Translations under genes and position numbers: made by a program
Shown here: piece by piece, positions 25,961-34,527 of the stretch
How positions within the stretch are numbered: position 1 is the stretch's first letter
How the letters are laid out: every line of letters starts with the position of its first letter
Assembly (NCBI RefSeq): GCF_021728395.1
Contig: NZ_JAKKCM010000011.1
Location: 84,143 to 148,142, forward strand
Direction: 5' to 3'
DNA length: 64,000 nt
DNA from: Vibrio sp. J1-1
GTDB lineage: Bacteria > Pseudomonadota > Gammaproteobacteria > Enterobacterales > Vibrionaceae
The notes under the pieces: generated by a model
The model's input: only the letters and a program-made list of their open reading frames with translations
Databases searched by the model: none
What the model was told of the DNA's origin: nothing

Positions 25961-25972
25961 GATTTAAATCAA
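25943..25972 (-). promoter_or_regulatory. Sigma-70 promoter of the DUF2607/ABC operon
   Basis: On the minus strand TTGATT (25967-25972) and TATAAC (25943-25948) are spaced by 18 bases. The -10 lies inside the Zur box, giving a leader of roughly 20-25 bases before the GTG. Confidence 0.65.
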
Positions 25973-26123
25973 AGTACTTTGTTTGTGATTACCGTTCAAT
26001 TGTTTAATTATTGTTCAACCCATTTCTTTCGTTAAAGATAGTCATACAAATAAGTTTGAAAATCAGAATGTTAGATTATGAAAATAAGTATCAGCGATTG
26101 TGACTATTTTTCGAAGGAAGGAA

Positions 26124-26151
26124 ACCCACCAAATGCGCTATTTTGGTGGGT
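26124..26151 (-). terminator. Terminator of the amino acid ABC operon
   Basis: ACCCACCAAA and TTTGGTGGGT form a 10-bp stem with an 8-base loop, 21 bases beyond the ATPase stop. The minus-strand tail is TTCCTTCC, a weak U tract. Confidence 0.6.
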
Positions 26152-26172
26152 AAGATGGCTAAGAGACTATTT

Positions 26173-26901
26173 TTACTTCACTGCAGATAAAAAGCTGCGC
26201 AACTCTTCAGTTTGAGGAGCATCGAAAACTTCTTCGCTAGGACCGCTTTCCCATACTTTCCCTTGGTTCATGAACACGACTCTATCACCAACCTCACGTG
26301 CGAAGTTCATTTCATGAGTAACCAGAATGAGCGTCATTCCCTCTTTCTTTAGCTGCTCTAACACTTTTAGTACCTCACCGACCAGCTCCGGATCGAGTGC
26401 AGAGGTGATTTCATCACACAACAACACTTTTGGGTTCATCGCAAGAGATCGTGCAATCGCAACACGCTGTTGCTGTCCACCAGATAAGTTAGCCGGGTAG
26501 GCGTCAAATTTATCCGCTAAGCCGACCTTTTCAAGTAGCTCCCTCGCCTGAGCTTCACAAGCTTTTGCATCTTTTTTCATTACCAGTTTTGGCGCTAACA
26601 TCACGTTCTCACCCACTGTCATATGAGGAAAAAGGTTGAAGCTCTGGAATACCATACCAACACTTCGACTAAGTAGACGCAACTTGTAATCATCATCTTC
26701 CACGGCCTGGCGGTCGACGACAATAGCGCCATCCTGATAGGTTTCCAGACCATTCATACAACGCAGCAACGTACTCTTACCAGAACCACTGCGGCCAATA
26801 ATAGAGACAACTTCGCCTGCCTCAACTTTCATGTCCACACCTTTGAGAACATGGTTTTCACCATAGTACTTATGTACTTGATCAACACTAACGAGAGACA
26901 T
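26173..26901 (-). CDS. Polar amino acid ABC transporter ATPase (GlnQ/HisP-like)
   Basis: A 242-residue ATPase with Walker A GRSGSGKST, the Q-loop MVFQSFNLFPHMTV, signature LSGGQQQRVAIARSL and Walker B LLCDEITSALDPE, all typical of the polar amino acid (PAAT) family. It overlaps the preceding permease gene by 14 bases and is the last of four importer genes. Confidence 0.92.
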   Translation of the reverse strand: MSLVSVDQVHKYYGENHVLKGVDMKVEAGEVVSIIGRSGSGKSTLLRCMNGLETYQDGAIVVDRQAVEDDDYKLRLLSRSVGMVFQSFNLFPHMTVGENVMLAPKLVMKKDAKACEAQARELLEKVGLADKFDAYPANLSGGQQQRVAIARSLAMNPKVLLCDEITSALDPELVGEVLKVLEQLKKEGMTLILVTHEMNFAREVGDRVVFMNQGKVWESGPSEEVFDAPQTEELRSFLSAVK

Positions 26902-27538
26902 AGGTTTTTTTCTCCAAATGACGAGCTAATAATGACAGAGGGAAACAGATAATAAAGTAAAGCACTGCGACCATGGCAAATACCTTAAATGGTTGGAATG
27001 TTGCGTTATTGAGCATGGTTCCTGCTTTAGTTAACTCAACAAAACCGATGATCGAAGCGAGCGCGGTGCCTTTGACGATTTGAACGGAAAAGCCGATCGT
27101 CGGTGCAATGGCAATTCGGTATGCTTGGGGAATAATGACGTTACGCATGCTCTGAATGTAATTAAGACCCAACGTACGACAAGCTTCCCATTGACCTTTA
27201 GGTAACGCCTCAATACAACCCCGCCAAATGTCGTGAAAATAGGCACTGCTGTATAGGGTTAACGCCAACGCGGCTGCGGACCAAGCACTTACCTCTATTC
27301 CCAACAGAGACAAACCGAAAAACGCCATAAAGAGCTGCATTAGAAGTGGCGTTCCCTGAAAGAGTTCAACGTACAGTTGAATGCCTTTACCAAGGTGAAT
27401 GTTCTTCATACTTCTGAGTAAAGTAAGACTAAGCCCTACCAGACCACCACCTATGAAAGCAATCATGGAGAGTAGTACGGTCCAACGCGCTGCAAGTAGT
27501 AAGTTGCGCAGAATGTCCCAGTCTGTAAATTGCATCAT
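26888..27538 (-). CDS. Polar amino acid ABC permease (second)
   Basis: A 216-residue permease of the HisM/GlnP family: LLLAARWTVLLSMIAFIGGGLVG, FQGTPLLMQLFM and the EAA loop EALPKGQWEACRTLGLNYIQSMRNVIIPQA. It forms a pair with the preceding permease, 12 bases upstream, and is overlapped by the ATPase gene. Confidence 0.9.
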   Translation of the reverse strand: MMQFTDWDILRNLLLAARWTVLLSMIAFIGGGLVGLSLTLLRSMKNIHLGKGIQLYVELFQGTPLLMQLFMAFFGLSLLGIEVSAWSAAALALTLYSSAYFHDIWRGCIEALPKGQWEACRTLGLNYIQSMRNVIIPQAYRIAIAPTIGFSVQIVKGTALASIIGFVELTKAGTMLNNATFQPFKVFAMVAVLYFIICFPLSLLARHLEKKTYVSR

Positions 27539-27550
27539 AATCGTCTTCTC

Positions 27551-28219
27551 CTACAGCGCTGGGTTTTTGAATACGCGAGCTTTAATCATCGCGAAGAACT
27601 GACGCATTAAGATCGCAAGGACAAGATAAATCAGTGCAGTAACAGCATAAGACTCAAAACTCAAAAAGGTTCTGGACTGCACAAAGTTAGCCGCAAAAGT
27701 CAGCTCCTCAACAGAGATCTGAGAAACAACGGCGGAGCCAAGCATGACAATAATGCACTGACTGACCAACGCCGGATAAACCTTCTGATAAGCAGGGGGC
27801 AATACAATACGAGTGAAAATTTGTCGTCTGGTTAAGCCTAGCGTTTTACCTGCTTCCCATTGGCCCTTAGGCGTTGCTTCGATACCCGCACGGATGATCT
27901 CCGCGCTGTAGGCGCCGAGGTTAAACACCATAGCAATGAAGCCAGCTTCCCACGCACTTAACTTAACGCCCAGTGCTGGTAAACCAAAAAAGATAAAAAA
28001 TAACTGAACAATAAACGGTGTATTACGTGTTAACTCTATATAGGTGGCACATAACCAACGTAACCATGCTTGCTTACTTGTACGCCCTGCAGCGCACAAG
28101 GTTCCCACGGCTAACCCAGCAACCGTAGAAAGGACGGTTAACTCGACGGTTGTCCGTAAACCTGCCACAAACTGTGGCAGGTAGGGAGCCAAGCCAGTAA
28201 ATTCTAACTGGTAACTCAT
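27551..28219 (-). CDS. Polar amino acid ABC permease (first)
   Basis: A 222-residue HisQ/GlnP-type permease: FVAGLRTTVELTVLSTVAGLAVG, ELTRNTPFIVQLFFIFFGLPALG and the EAA loop GIEATPKGQWEAGKTLGLTRRQIFTRIVLPPA. It follows the binding protein by 12 bases. Confidence 0.9.
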   Translation of the reverse strand: MSYQLEFTGLAPYLPQFVAGLRTTVELTVLSTVAGLAVGTLCAAGRTSKQAWLRWLCATYIELTRNTPFIVQLFFIFFGLPALGVKLSAWEAGFIAMVFNLGAYSAEIIRAGIEATPKGQWEAGKTLGLTRRQIFTRIVLPPAYQKVYPALVSQCIIVMLGSAVVSQISVEELTFAANFVQSRTFLSFESYAVTALIYLVLAILMRQFFAMIKARVFKNPAL

Positions 28220-28231
28220 TGAACTTATTCC

Positions 28232-29023
28232 TTATGCGCCAAGATCTTTAGGGAAAGGCGCTTTTAGCCATTTTTGAGATAGTTCTTCCAATACTCCGTC
28301 TGCTTTCGCTTTTGAAATGAGCTTGTTCACTTCTTCAACGAGTTCACTTTCACCCTTCATCACACCGACATAACAAGGCGAGTTTTTCAGCATGAACTTC
28401 GCTTCTGGTGCTTTAGCTGGGTATCGAGTCGCGATCTCAGTAACCACAAGGTTACCCGTTGCAATGAGGTCAATCTGACCCGATAGGAATGATGACAATG
28501 TCGCGTTGTTGTCTTCAAAACGCTTGATCGTTGTACTCTGTGGCGCAATTTTGCTTAGTTCAATATCTTCAACAGAGCCACGAGTCACACCAATGGTTTT
28601 GTCAGCCAGATCTGCAGCTTCAGCCACTTTTTCGTCTGAAGTACCGAATACGCCAAGGAAAAATGGAGCGTATGCGTCACTGAAATCGATCGCTTTTTCA
28701 CGCTCTGGGTTTTTACCCATACTTGAGATAACTAAGTCAACTTTCTGAGTTTGTAGGTAAGGAATACGGTTCGCACTCGTAACGGGTACTAGTTCCACTT
28801 TTACATTTAATTCTTTAGCCAGGTATTTCGCCATATCAATGTCGTAACCTTGAGGCTTTAAATCTGTCCCTACAGAACCGAAAGGAGGAAAGTCTTGTGG
28901 AACCGCAACTTTAAGTAGCGCCTTTTCTTTGATAACTTCCAACTGATTTGCAGATACAGGCGTAATATTGGTGACTAACGCTGCTGCGACGGCAACTAAA
29001 GACATTAATTTAGATAATTTCAT
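28232..29023 (-). CDS. Polar amino acid ABC substrate-binding protein (SBP family 3)
   Basis: A 263-residue periplasmic protein with a signal peptide (KLSKLMSLVAVAAALVTNITPVSA) and the family 3 core: LLKVAVPQDFPPFGSVG, GYDIDMAKYLAKELNVKVELVPV, RIPYLQTQKVDLVIS and RGSVEDIELSK. I use ATG 29023, which has AGGGAA 7 bases upstream, rather than 29041. It heads the four-gene importer. The exact amino acid is not evident. Confidence 0.9.
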   Translation of the reverse strand: MKLSKLMSLVAVAAALVTNITPVSANQLEVIKEKALLKVAVPQDFPPFGSVGTDLKPQGYDIDMAKYLAKELNVKVELVPVTSANRIPYLQTQKVDLVISSMGKNPEREKAIDFSDAYAPFFLGVFGTSDEKVAEAADLADKTIGVTRGSVEDIELSKIAPQSTTIKRFEDNNATLSSFLSGQIDLIATGNLVVTEIATRYPAKAPEAKFMLKNSPCYVGVMKGESELVEEVNKLISKAKADGVLEELSQKWLKAPFPKDLGA

Positions 29024-29351
29024 GGCTATTTCCCTATACAAGTAAGATACGATTGAAACACTTTTCTAGCACACTGCAACGTTCGTACCCATTTAAAACA
29101 AATCTTTTATTACTTTGTTTTTAAAGGAAATTTTTATAACTTTCAGTTTGATCATCCATAAAATACTTATAATATTCGAAAACGAAGATCATTTTTGGTG
29201 CATAAAACACCACAATGTAGCAGTGCAGAACAACGTCCTTGCCAAATAACTAAAGATCGTCGTTTCTTGAGTGATGTGAGGAGAAAAAAATAGCTGTTAC
29301 TTAACTCAGCAACAGCTATTTTTAAGGAAAGCGTGTAGGTCGTTAATCTAT
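29024..29351. other. Intergenic region upstream of the amino acid importer
   Basis: About 330 bases without a gene. The importer promoter must lie here, in an AT-rich stretch around 29100-29180; the distal end holds the RpiR-gene terminator. No convincing operator dyad was seen. Confidence 0.5.
29288..29325 (-). terminator. Terminator after the RpiR regulator gene
   Basis: AAATAGCTGTT and AACAGCTATTT form an 11-bp stem around a 12-base loop, followed on the minus strand by a run of seven or more T residues. Confidence 0.85.
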
Positions 29352-30167
29352 TTATTCCAATTCACTTAACTGACGATAATTGGAGCTTATCTTTTGACTG
29401 AGGTTTGAAGCCTCCTCTTTTAGCAACAGAAAAGTTTCGTTTACAAAGTAATGAATAAGGCTCATCGGAACCGCATAACTGTCTAATGGCAGCTCATTAT
29501 TCATGTAACAAACGAAGACCTCGTTTACCGTCGACGCATACTTTTGGCCTGATTGATCGGTGATCAACAAACAATCATAGGGTTTAAGAAATTCAACAAT
29601 TTGTTCAAAGTTCGCCACACGACGACGAATCCCAAACAAAATAACGAAGTCATCTTCATTTATTGTTGCTAAGTCTTCTCCAATGGTTTGTCCCGGAAGA
29701 GGCAACAGCTCAACACCTTGACGACATTGAGCTAACTGCTGACGAAAATGCATCGCTAACGGATAGCTATTTCGATAACCAATAATCTTTATCCGCTTTG
29801 CCGTCGCTAACTTGCTAATAATGTGCGCCGTGTTCCCTTCCGCTATCTGGATCCACAACTTTTCAAGTGATACAGCATCCTGACAGAAACCCGTATCTTG
29901 CAGTTCTCCAGTGATCACTGGGTTGCCTTTATCACGCTCAGACATCATTTCATTTCGCAATGCCACGTGATCGTCATAACCCAGTTTGCGGATAAAGCGA
30001 CTGACACTCGTCTTAGATACCAGACATTCCTCGGCAATTTCACTGGTGGATAACATCAATATTTTTTCAGGATTCACCTGAAGAAAATCCGCGATGCGTC
30101 TATTCCCTTCACTCAGTGAAGAGTAATATTCAGTAATACGTGCACTTAAAGAATTGTTGTTTGTCAT
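29352..30167 (-). CDS. RpiR/MurR-family regulator (HTH plus SIS domain)
   Basis: A 271-residue regulator. The N-terminal HTH_6 domain (LSEGNRRIADFLQVNPEKILMLSTSEIAEECLVSKTSVSRFIRKLGY, about residues 15-65) is followed by a SIS phosphosugar-binding-like domain (IKIIGYRNSYPLAMHFRQQLA, then a central LFGIRRR). It is upstream of, and on the same strand as, the amino acid importer but separated by a terminator, so it is transcribed alone. Whether it controls the importer is unknown. Confidence 0.88.
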   Translation of the reverse strand: MTNNNSLSARITEYYSSLSEGNRRIADFLQVNPEKILMLSTSEIAEECLVSKTSVSRFIRKLGYDDHVALRNEMMSERDKGNPVITGELQDTGFCQDAVSLEKLWIQIAEGNTAHIISKLATAKRIKIIGYRNSYPLAMHFRQQLAQCRQGVELLPLPGQTIGEDLATINEDDFVILFGIRRRVANFEQIVEFLKPYDCLLITDQSGQKYASTVNEVFVCYMNNELPLDSYAVPMSLIHYFVNETFLLLKEEASNLSQKISSNYRQLSELE

Positions 30168-30523
30168 TAGCTATTTCCGGTCACTCCATAAAAGAGCGCA
30201 TCGTTAATGTAAATGTCTAACTTTACTGTCTCAGTTGAAACATACCTTACCAAGTGTTATTCGACTAAAGAGAAGCAAATGAAACATTAAAACTAAATCA
30301 CTGCAACGATTGTACCACCCAAACCTAAAAAACATAATCTATTGATTATTAAGATGATATTTTAAAACTACTTTTATATCGTTGCTGAATACGCGCTATA
30401 ACGAATAAACAAATCGCTTTTACGTGCATGAATCACCAATATGGGGAGAGCTAAATACCTCTTACCCTATAGTGAAGAGGACCATAGATACTCACATCAT
30501 TCTATATTTGTCCCTAAGCAAAA
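30168..30523. other. Intergenic region with no recognised feature
   Basis: About 355 AT-rich bases between the SDR stop and the RpiR start. It must contain the rpiR promoter. A weak CCTCTT/AAGAGG dyad at 30458-30480 may be the SDR operon's terminator, but it lacks a T run. Confidence 0.4.
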
Positions 30524-31258
30524 TTACAAAACTAAACCGCCATCCACCTTTAGCACCTGCCCAGTAATGAAACTGGATTTGTCACTGGCCAAAAACTCGA
30601 CACCATTGGTAATGTCTTCTACAGTGCCCATTCTGCCAAGTGGCGTTTTATGTTTCATTAATTCGAGGACTTTGGTTGGTAAATCGGCTGTCATCGGCGT
30701 CTCAATAAAGCCCGGCGCAACGCAGTTAGCGCGAACTTGAGCGCCTTTCCGTGCGAATTCTTTTGCCCAGCCTTTCGTCATCGCGATCACACCACCTTTG
30801 GTTGCTGCATAGTTAGTCTGACCAATGTTGCCATCAGTCCCCACCACCGAAGACATGGTGACGATGGAACCATAGTTGTTTACCATCATCATTGGTGCGA
30901 CAGCTTGGGTGAGATTAAAGACACCTTTGAGGTTAACATCGATCACGAAATCCCAGTCTTGTTCCGTCATTTTTTCCAATAATGCATCACGGGTAACCCC
31001 GGCGTTATTCACTAAAACATCAATTTTTGAATGCGCTTCTCTGATGTTTTCAACCAAATTTTGAATCGCCTGTCTGTCACAGATATTAATGACGACTGGT
31101 TTAACATTTTCATGAGCGCTAAACGCACTTTGTAGACTTTGAGCGTTCACATCCAAGGCGTAAACACACTGTGCACCATTGTTGGCAAATCGTTCTGCAA
31201 TGGCACGGCCAATACCCTGTGCAGCGCCAGTGACGATGCAGACTTTGTTTTCAAACAT
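30524..31258 (-). CDS. SDR oxidoreductase, FabG/acetoacetyl-CoA reductase-like
   Basis: A 244-residue classical SDR: cofactor motif VTGAAQGIGRAIAERF, NNAGVTRD, the catalytic Ser in MSSVVGTDG, Tyr-x3-Lys in YAATKGG and a C-terminal GQVLKVDGGL. It resembles 3-oxoacyl-ACP and 3-hydroxyacyl-CoA/acetoacetyl-CoA reductases. It lies 40 bases downstream of a CoA-transferase gene, so an acyl-CoA substrate is more likely than an acyl-ACP one. Confidence 0.88.
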   Translation of the reverse strand: MFENKVCIVTGAAQGIGRAIAERFANNGAQCVYALDVNAQSLQSAFSAHENVKPVVINICDRQAIQNLVENIREAHSKIDVLVNNAGVTRDALLEKMTEQDWDFVIDVNLKGVFNLTQAVAPMMMVNNYGSIVTMSSVVGTDGNIGQTNYAATKGGVIAMTKGWAKEFARKGAQVRANCVAPGFIETPMTADLPTKVLELMKHKTPLGRMGTVEDITNGVEFLASDKSSFITGQVLKVDGGLVL

Positions 31259-31298
31259 ATCCTAATCCTTTAGTAGAAATTAAATAGTTACCCAGCGT

Positions 31299-32864
31299 TT
31301 ATAGCTTAAATTCGAATGATGGCTGAAAGATGGCATTTGGCATTACTTTCAGTGAAGGACTGATGACAGGTGTGAATTCCATTTGCTGAAGGATATCTTT
31401 TTCTAAGTCCACACCAGGGGCGATTTCAATCAGCTCTAATCCAGAGTGAGACAGTTGGAAGACAGCACGCTCAGTAATATACATCACGGGTTTATTATTG
31501 CTTAACGCTTGGGCTGCGCTGAAAGTGATTTGCTCAACCTGCTTGATGAACTTTTTCTGCTTGCCTTCTTGGACGATATTCACAGCCTGATTGTCCACTT
31601 CCACAGCTACGCCTTGCGCGGTGAAGGTGCCACAGAAGTAAACTTTTTTGGCGTTCTGAGTAATATTAATAAACCCACCACAACCGGCAATTTTGCTACC
31701 AAAGCGCGACACATTAATATTTCCCGTCACATCACTCTGGGCTAAGCCAAGAAACGCTTGGTCAACACCACCACCATCATAGAAATCAAACATCTGATCT
31801 TGGCCGATAATCGCTTGCGGTAAACGCGAAGCGCCAAAATCTAAACCGCTTTGCGGGGTGCCACCGACGGCTCCGGGTTCAACCGTTAAGGTAAATTGAT
31901 CGAGTATTCCGGCTTGTTTAGCGACCTCAGCGATGTATTCAGGGGTACCAATGCCCAAATTGAGAATGGAGTTGGGTTCAAGCTCCATTGCTGCACGACG
32001 GGCAATGATGTTTTTTGCTTCAAGCTTTGATGGGGTCGATGGGGATGAGCTTAGTGTGACGTTGTCACTAGAGTTTTCAATACCAACAAACTCTGAGTTC
32101 ATCACGGTCGCGAACGTTTGCATGTGTTCATTTGGATCGTCACACACCACCACCGCATCAACGAAGATTCCTGGAATCTTAACAGCATGAGGATCAAGAT
32201 TTCCTGCTGGGACTATTTGTTTGACTTGGACAATGACCTTGCCGCCGTTGTTACGTGCCGCTTGTGCAGCTGCTAGGCTTTCGACGATCAAACACTCGTC
32301 TTCCATAGTGATGTTGCCATTTTCATCTGCGGTCGTACCGCGAAGAATCGAAACCGTCACTGGTAGCTTGTGATAAAAAAGATGCTCCTCACCGCCGAGC
32401 TCAATCAGTTCTACCCAATCATCGGACGTAGCCTGATTGATTTTTCCACCTTCTAAACGTGGGTCAACAAACGTACCTAAGCCAACTTTACTCACCGTGC
32501 CTAACTTACCTGCTGCGGTGTCTCGAAGTAAATGGGAGATGATACCTTGAGGTAAGTTGTAACCTTGAATTAGGTTATCTACCACTAATTGCTGAAGTTT
32601 AGGAACCAGCCCCCAGTGACCGCCAATGGCGCATTTCACTAACCCTTGCTCAGCTAAGTGATTGATTGCCCTGCCTTGGCCGTCACCTTGCCCTGCTGCA
32701 AATAACAAAGTTAAATCTCTAGGCGTCTGAGTTTTTCTAAAACGTTCACCTATCGCACGCTCAATCGCTTCCGGTACTACGCTACCAATAAAACCGCCAA
32801 GTAACACCGCGTCACCATCTTCAATCCACTCTGCCGCTTGTTCTGCTGTCAATTTAGTAACCAC
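31299..32864 (-). CDS. Acyl-CoA:carboxylate CoA-transferase (YdiF/propionate CoA-transferase-like)
   Basis: A 521-residue single-chain family I CoA-transferase, with alpha-type and beta-type halves fused. The N-terminal half has GDAVLLGGFIGSVVPEAIERAIG; the C-terminal half has LNLGIGTPEYIAE and VEPGAVGGTPQSG, containing the active-site glutamate region (VEPG). Such enzymes move CoA between acetyl-CoA, propionyl-CoA or lactate/acetoacetate-type acids. It is co-oriented with an SDR and downstream of a LysR regulator, and faces a TRAP transporter gene set across the operon. Confidence 0.9.
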   Translation of the reverse strand: MVTKLTAEQAAEWIEDGDAVLLGGFIGSVVPEAIERAIGERFRKTQTPRDLTLLFAAGQGDGQGRAINHLAEQGLVKCAIGGHWGLVPKLQQLVVDNLIQGYNLPQGIISHLLRDTAAGKLGTVSKVGLGTFVDPRLEGGKINQATSDDWVELIELGGEEHLFYHKLPVTVSILRGTTADENGNITMEDECLIVESLAAAQAARNNGGKVIVQVKQIVPAGNLDPHAVKIPGIFVDAVVVCDDPNEHMQTFATVMNSEFVGIENSSDNVTLSSSPSTPSKLEAKNIIARRAAMELEPNSILNLGIGTPEYIAEVAKQAGILDQFTLTVEPGAVGGTPQSGLDFGASRLPQAIIGQDQMFDFYDGGGVDQAFLGLAQSDVTGNINVSRFGSKIAGCGGFINITQNAKKVYFCGTFTAQGVAVEVDNQAVNIVQEGKQKKFIKQVEQITFSAAQALSNNKPVMYITERAVFQLSHSGLELIEIAPGVDLEKDILQQMEFTPVISPSLKVMPNAIFQPSFEFKL

Positions 32865-32959
32865 ATTAACCTTCCTTAGTTACTGTACTTTATTGGTTTT
32901 CAGCTTAGTGCGAAGTTGCCAAGATGTTAATTGCAGAAATAGAGATTGAGAATTTCATA

Positions 32960-33898
32960 TTAGGAATGATCAGATAACTCGGCTACTCGCCGATAGAGAT
33001 ATTCTTTGAAGCCACTACAACGCTCTGGCATTGGGGTCCGTGGACGGTAAAACATGTTGATGTCGAAACTGGCACATTGATGATCTTGTAGTATATGAAC
33101 CAGTTCACCACGCTCAATTGAGTCAGTAACCAGAGAGTGCGGAAGATAGGCAACCCCGGCGTGTTCCAGGGCAAGATCCAGAAGCATTTCACTGTTGTCA
33201 CACTCCAAGGTGTCACAAATGGTCACAATTTCTACGTCACCCTGAAACTCGAAACACCAACGATTTCCGCCTACCAGTGTTCGAGCATACAAGCAACGAT
33301 GCTGGCTGAGTTCTTGCGGATTTTTGGGCGTTCCATGCTGCGCCAAGTAATACTTGGATGCGCACAGATACAAAGGCTCCCTTAGCAAACGACGCCTAAC
33401 CAGCAGCGAGTCTTGCTCCGGCTCACCTTGATAACTCGCACTAGCACGAAACGCAAAGTCGACATTGAGAGGGTTAAACTCTCCCGCTTCTATAAAAATT
33501 CTGAAATTAACCTGGGGATGGCGCGTCATATACTCAGCGACGATCTTAGTTAAATATTGCCGGGCGAATAGCGGCGTGGAAGAGAGTTTGATTTCACCTT
33601 GCTGTTCTTCAGCTAAATTTTGTACCTCTTCACATAAACTTGCAATATCAGGCAATAAAGGGGCGAATTTATCATACAGAAGCTGGCCTGCTTGTGTGGT
33701 CACCAGTTGGCGAGTGCTTCGTTTTATCAGCTCAACAGAAAGCGACTCTTCTAGTTCTTTCACCCAACGGCTCCCCGCGGCTGGCGAGATCCCTTGCTGC
33801 AATGCGGCTTCACGAAAGGAACCTAACCGAACAACCGCGCAGAAAAACACAATTTTATCTAAGATCGGCTGACGGCTCGACAGTAAGTTTGCGACCAT
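32960..33898 (-). CDS. LysR-family transcriptional regulator
   Basis: A 312-residue LysR regulator: N-terminal HTH (DKIVFFCAVVRLGSFREAALQQGISPAAGSRWVKELEESL) and a C-terminal effector-binding domain. Its ATG overlaps the stop of the upstream response regulator by one base (TAATG), so it is translated from the same message as the two-component system. It ends 95 bases before the CoA-transferase start and may regulate it. Effector unknown. Confidence 0.9.
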   Translation of the reverse strand: MVANLLSSRQPILDKIVFFCAVVRLGSFREAALQQGISPAAGSRWVKELEESLSVELIKRSTRQLVTTQAGQLLYDKFAPLLPDIASLCEEVQNLAEEQQGEIKLSSTPLFARQYLTKIVAEYMTRHPQVNFRIFIEAGEFNPLNVDFAFRASASYQGEPEQDSLLVRRRLLREPLYLCASKYYLAQHGTPKNPQELSQHRCLYARTLVGGNRWCFEFQGDVEIVTICDTLECDNSEMLLDLALEHAGVAYLPHSLVTDSIERGELVHILQDHQCASFDINMFYRPRTPMPERCSGFKEYLYRRVAELSDHS

Positions 33899-34527
33899 TA
33901 GCTTACTAATCCTTTCTGCAGTGCGAGCTTAACCAAAGCCGCTGTAGACGTAGCTCCGAGCTTCTTTTTAATCCGAAGTCGGTGCGTTTCTACCGTACGA
34001 ACACTAATATGGAGCGAATCAGCTATTTCCTTGTTGCAGGCACCATTGGTGATCGCTTTCAACACATCTGACTCACGTTTTGACAGTGTATTATCGCTCG
34101 GCTCAGGCTTTTGGTTGATCTGTTCGAGAAGACGATCAGACGCTTGTGAGCATAGATACGAACGACCTTCAGCGACTTGGTTTATTGCCAAAACTAACTC
34201 TTCTGAACCAACATCCTTTAATACGTAGCCCTTAGCGCCGGCTTTGATCGATCGCATAACATAGTCGCGACTATCATGCATAGAGAGCATGATTACTGCC
34301 GTTTTACTGGCGCTTTTTGTCAGCTTCTCTAACACTTCAATCCCATTAAGCTTTGGCATATTGATATCAAGAAGCAACACATCCGGTTTTAAGGTCATTG
34401 TACTCTTCAAAGCATCCTTGCCATTTCCAACGCAGTCGAGGATCTCTAAGTTATCTTCTCGTTCTAACCGTGATTTAAGCCCGTCTTGCATTAACCTATG
34501 ATCATCGGCCAGTACCAACTTAATCAT
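33898..34527 (-). CDS. NarL/LuxR-family response regulator
   Basis: A 209-residue regulator: receiver domain with the acidic pair in LVLADDHRL, phospho-acceptor Asp in VLLLDINMPKLNG (about residue 54) and K in AKGYVLKDVG, then a LuxR HTH (LSKRESDVLKAITNGACNKEIADSLHISVRTVETH). It overlaps the kinase gene by 4 bases (ATGA) and should be phosphorylated by it. By position it likely activates the divergent TRAP operon. Confidence 0.92.
   Translation of the reverse strand: MIKLVLADDHRLMQDGLKSRLEREDNLEILDCVGNGKDALKSTMTLKPDVLLLDINMPKLNGIEVLEKLTKSASKTAVIMLSMHDSRDYVMRSIKAGAKGYVLKDVGSEELVLAINQVAEGRSYLCSQASDRLLEQINQKPEPSDNTLSKRESDVLKAITNGACNKEIADSLHISVRTVETHRLRIKKKLGATSTAALVKLALQKGLVS

Noticed and set aside
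30441-30740. A 99-codon plus-strand ORF over the SDR gene end
   Set aside because: It is a shadow of the SDR gene, which has clear SDR motifs on the opposite strand.
33465-33909. Plus-strand ORFs antisense to the LysR regulator gene
   Set aside because: They overlap a well-supported LysR gene and have no recognisable domains.
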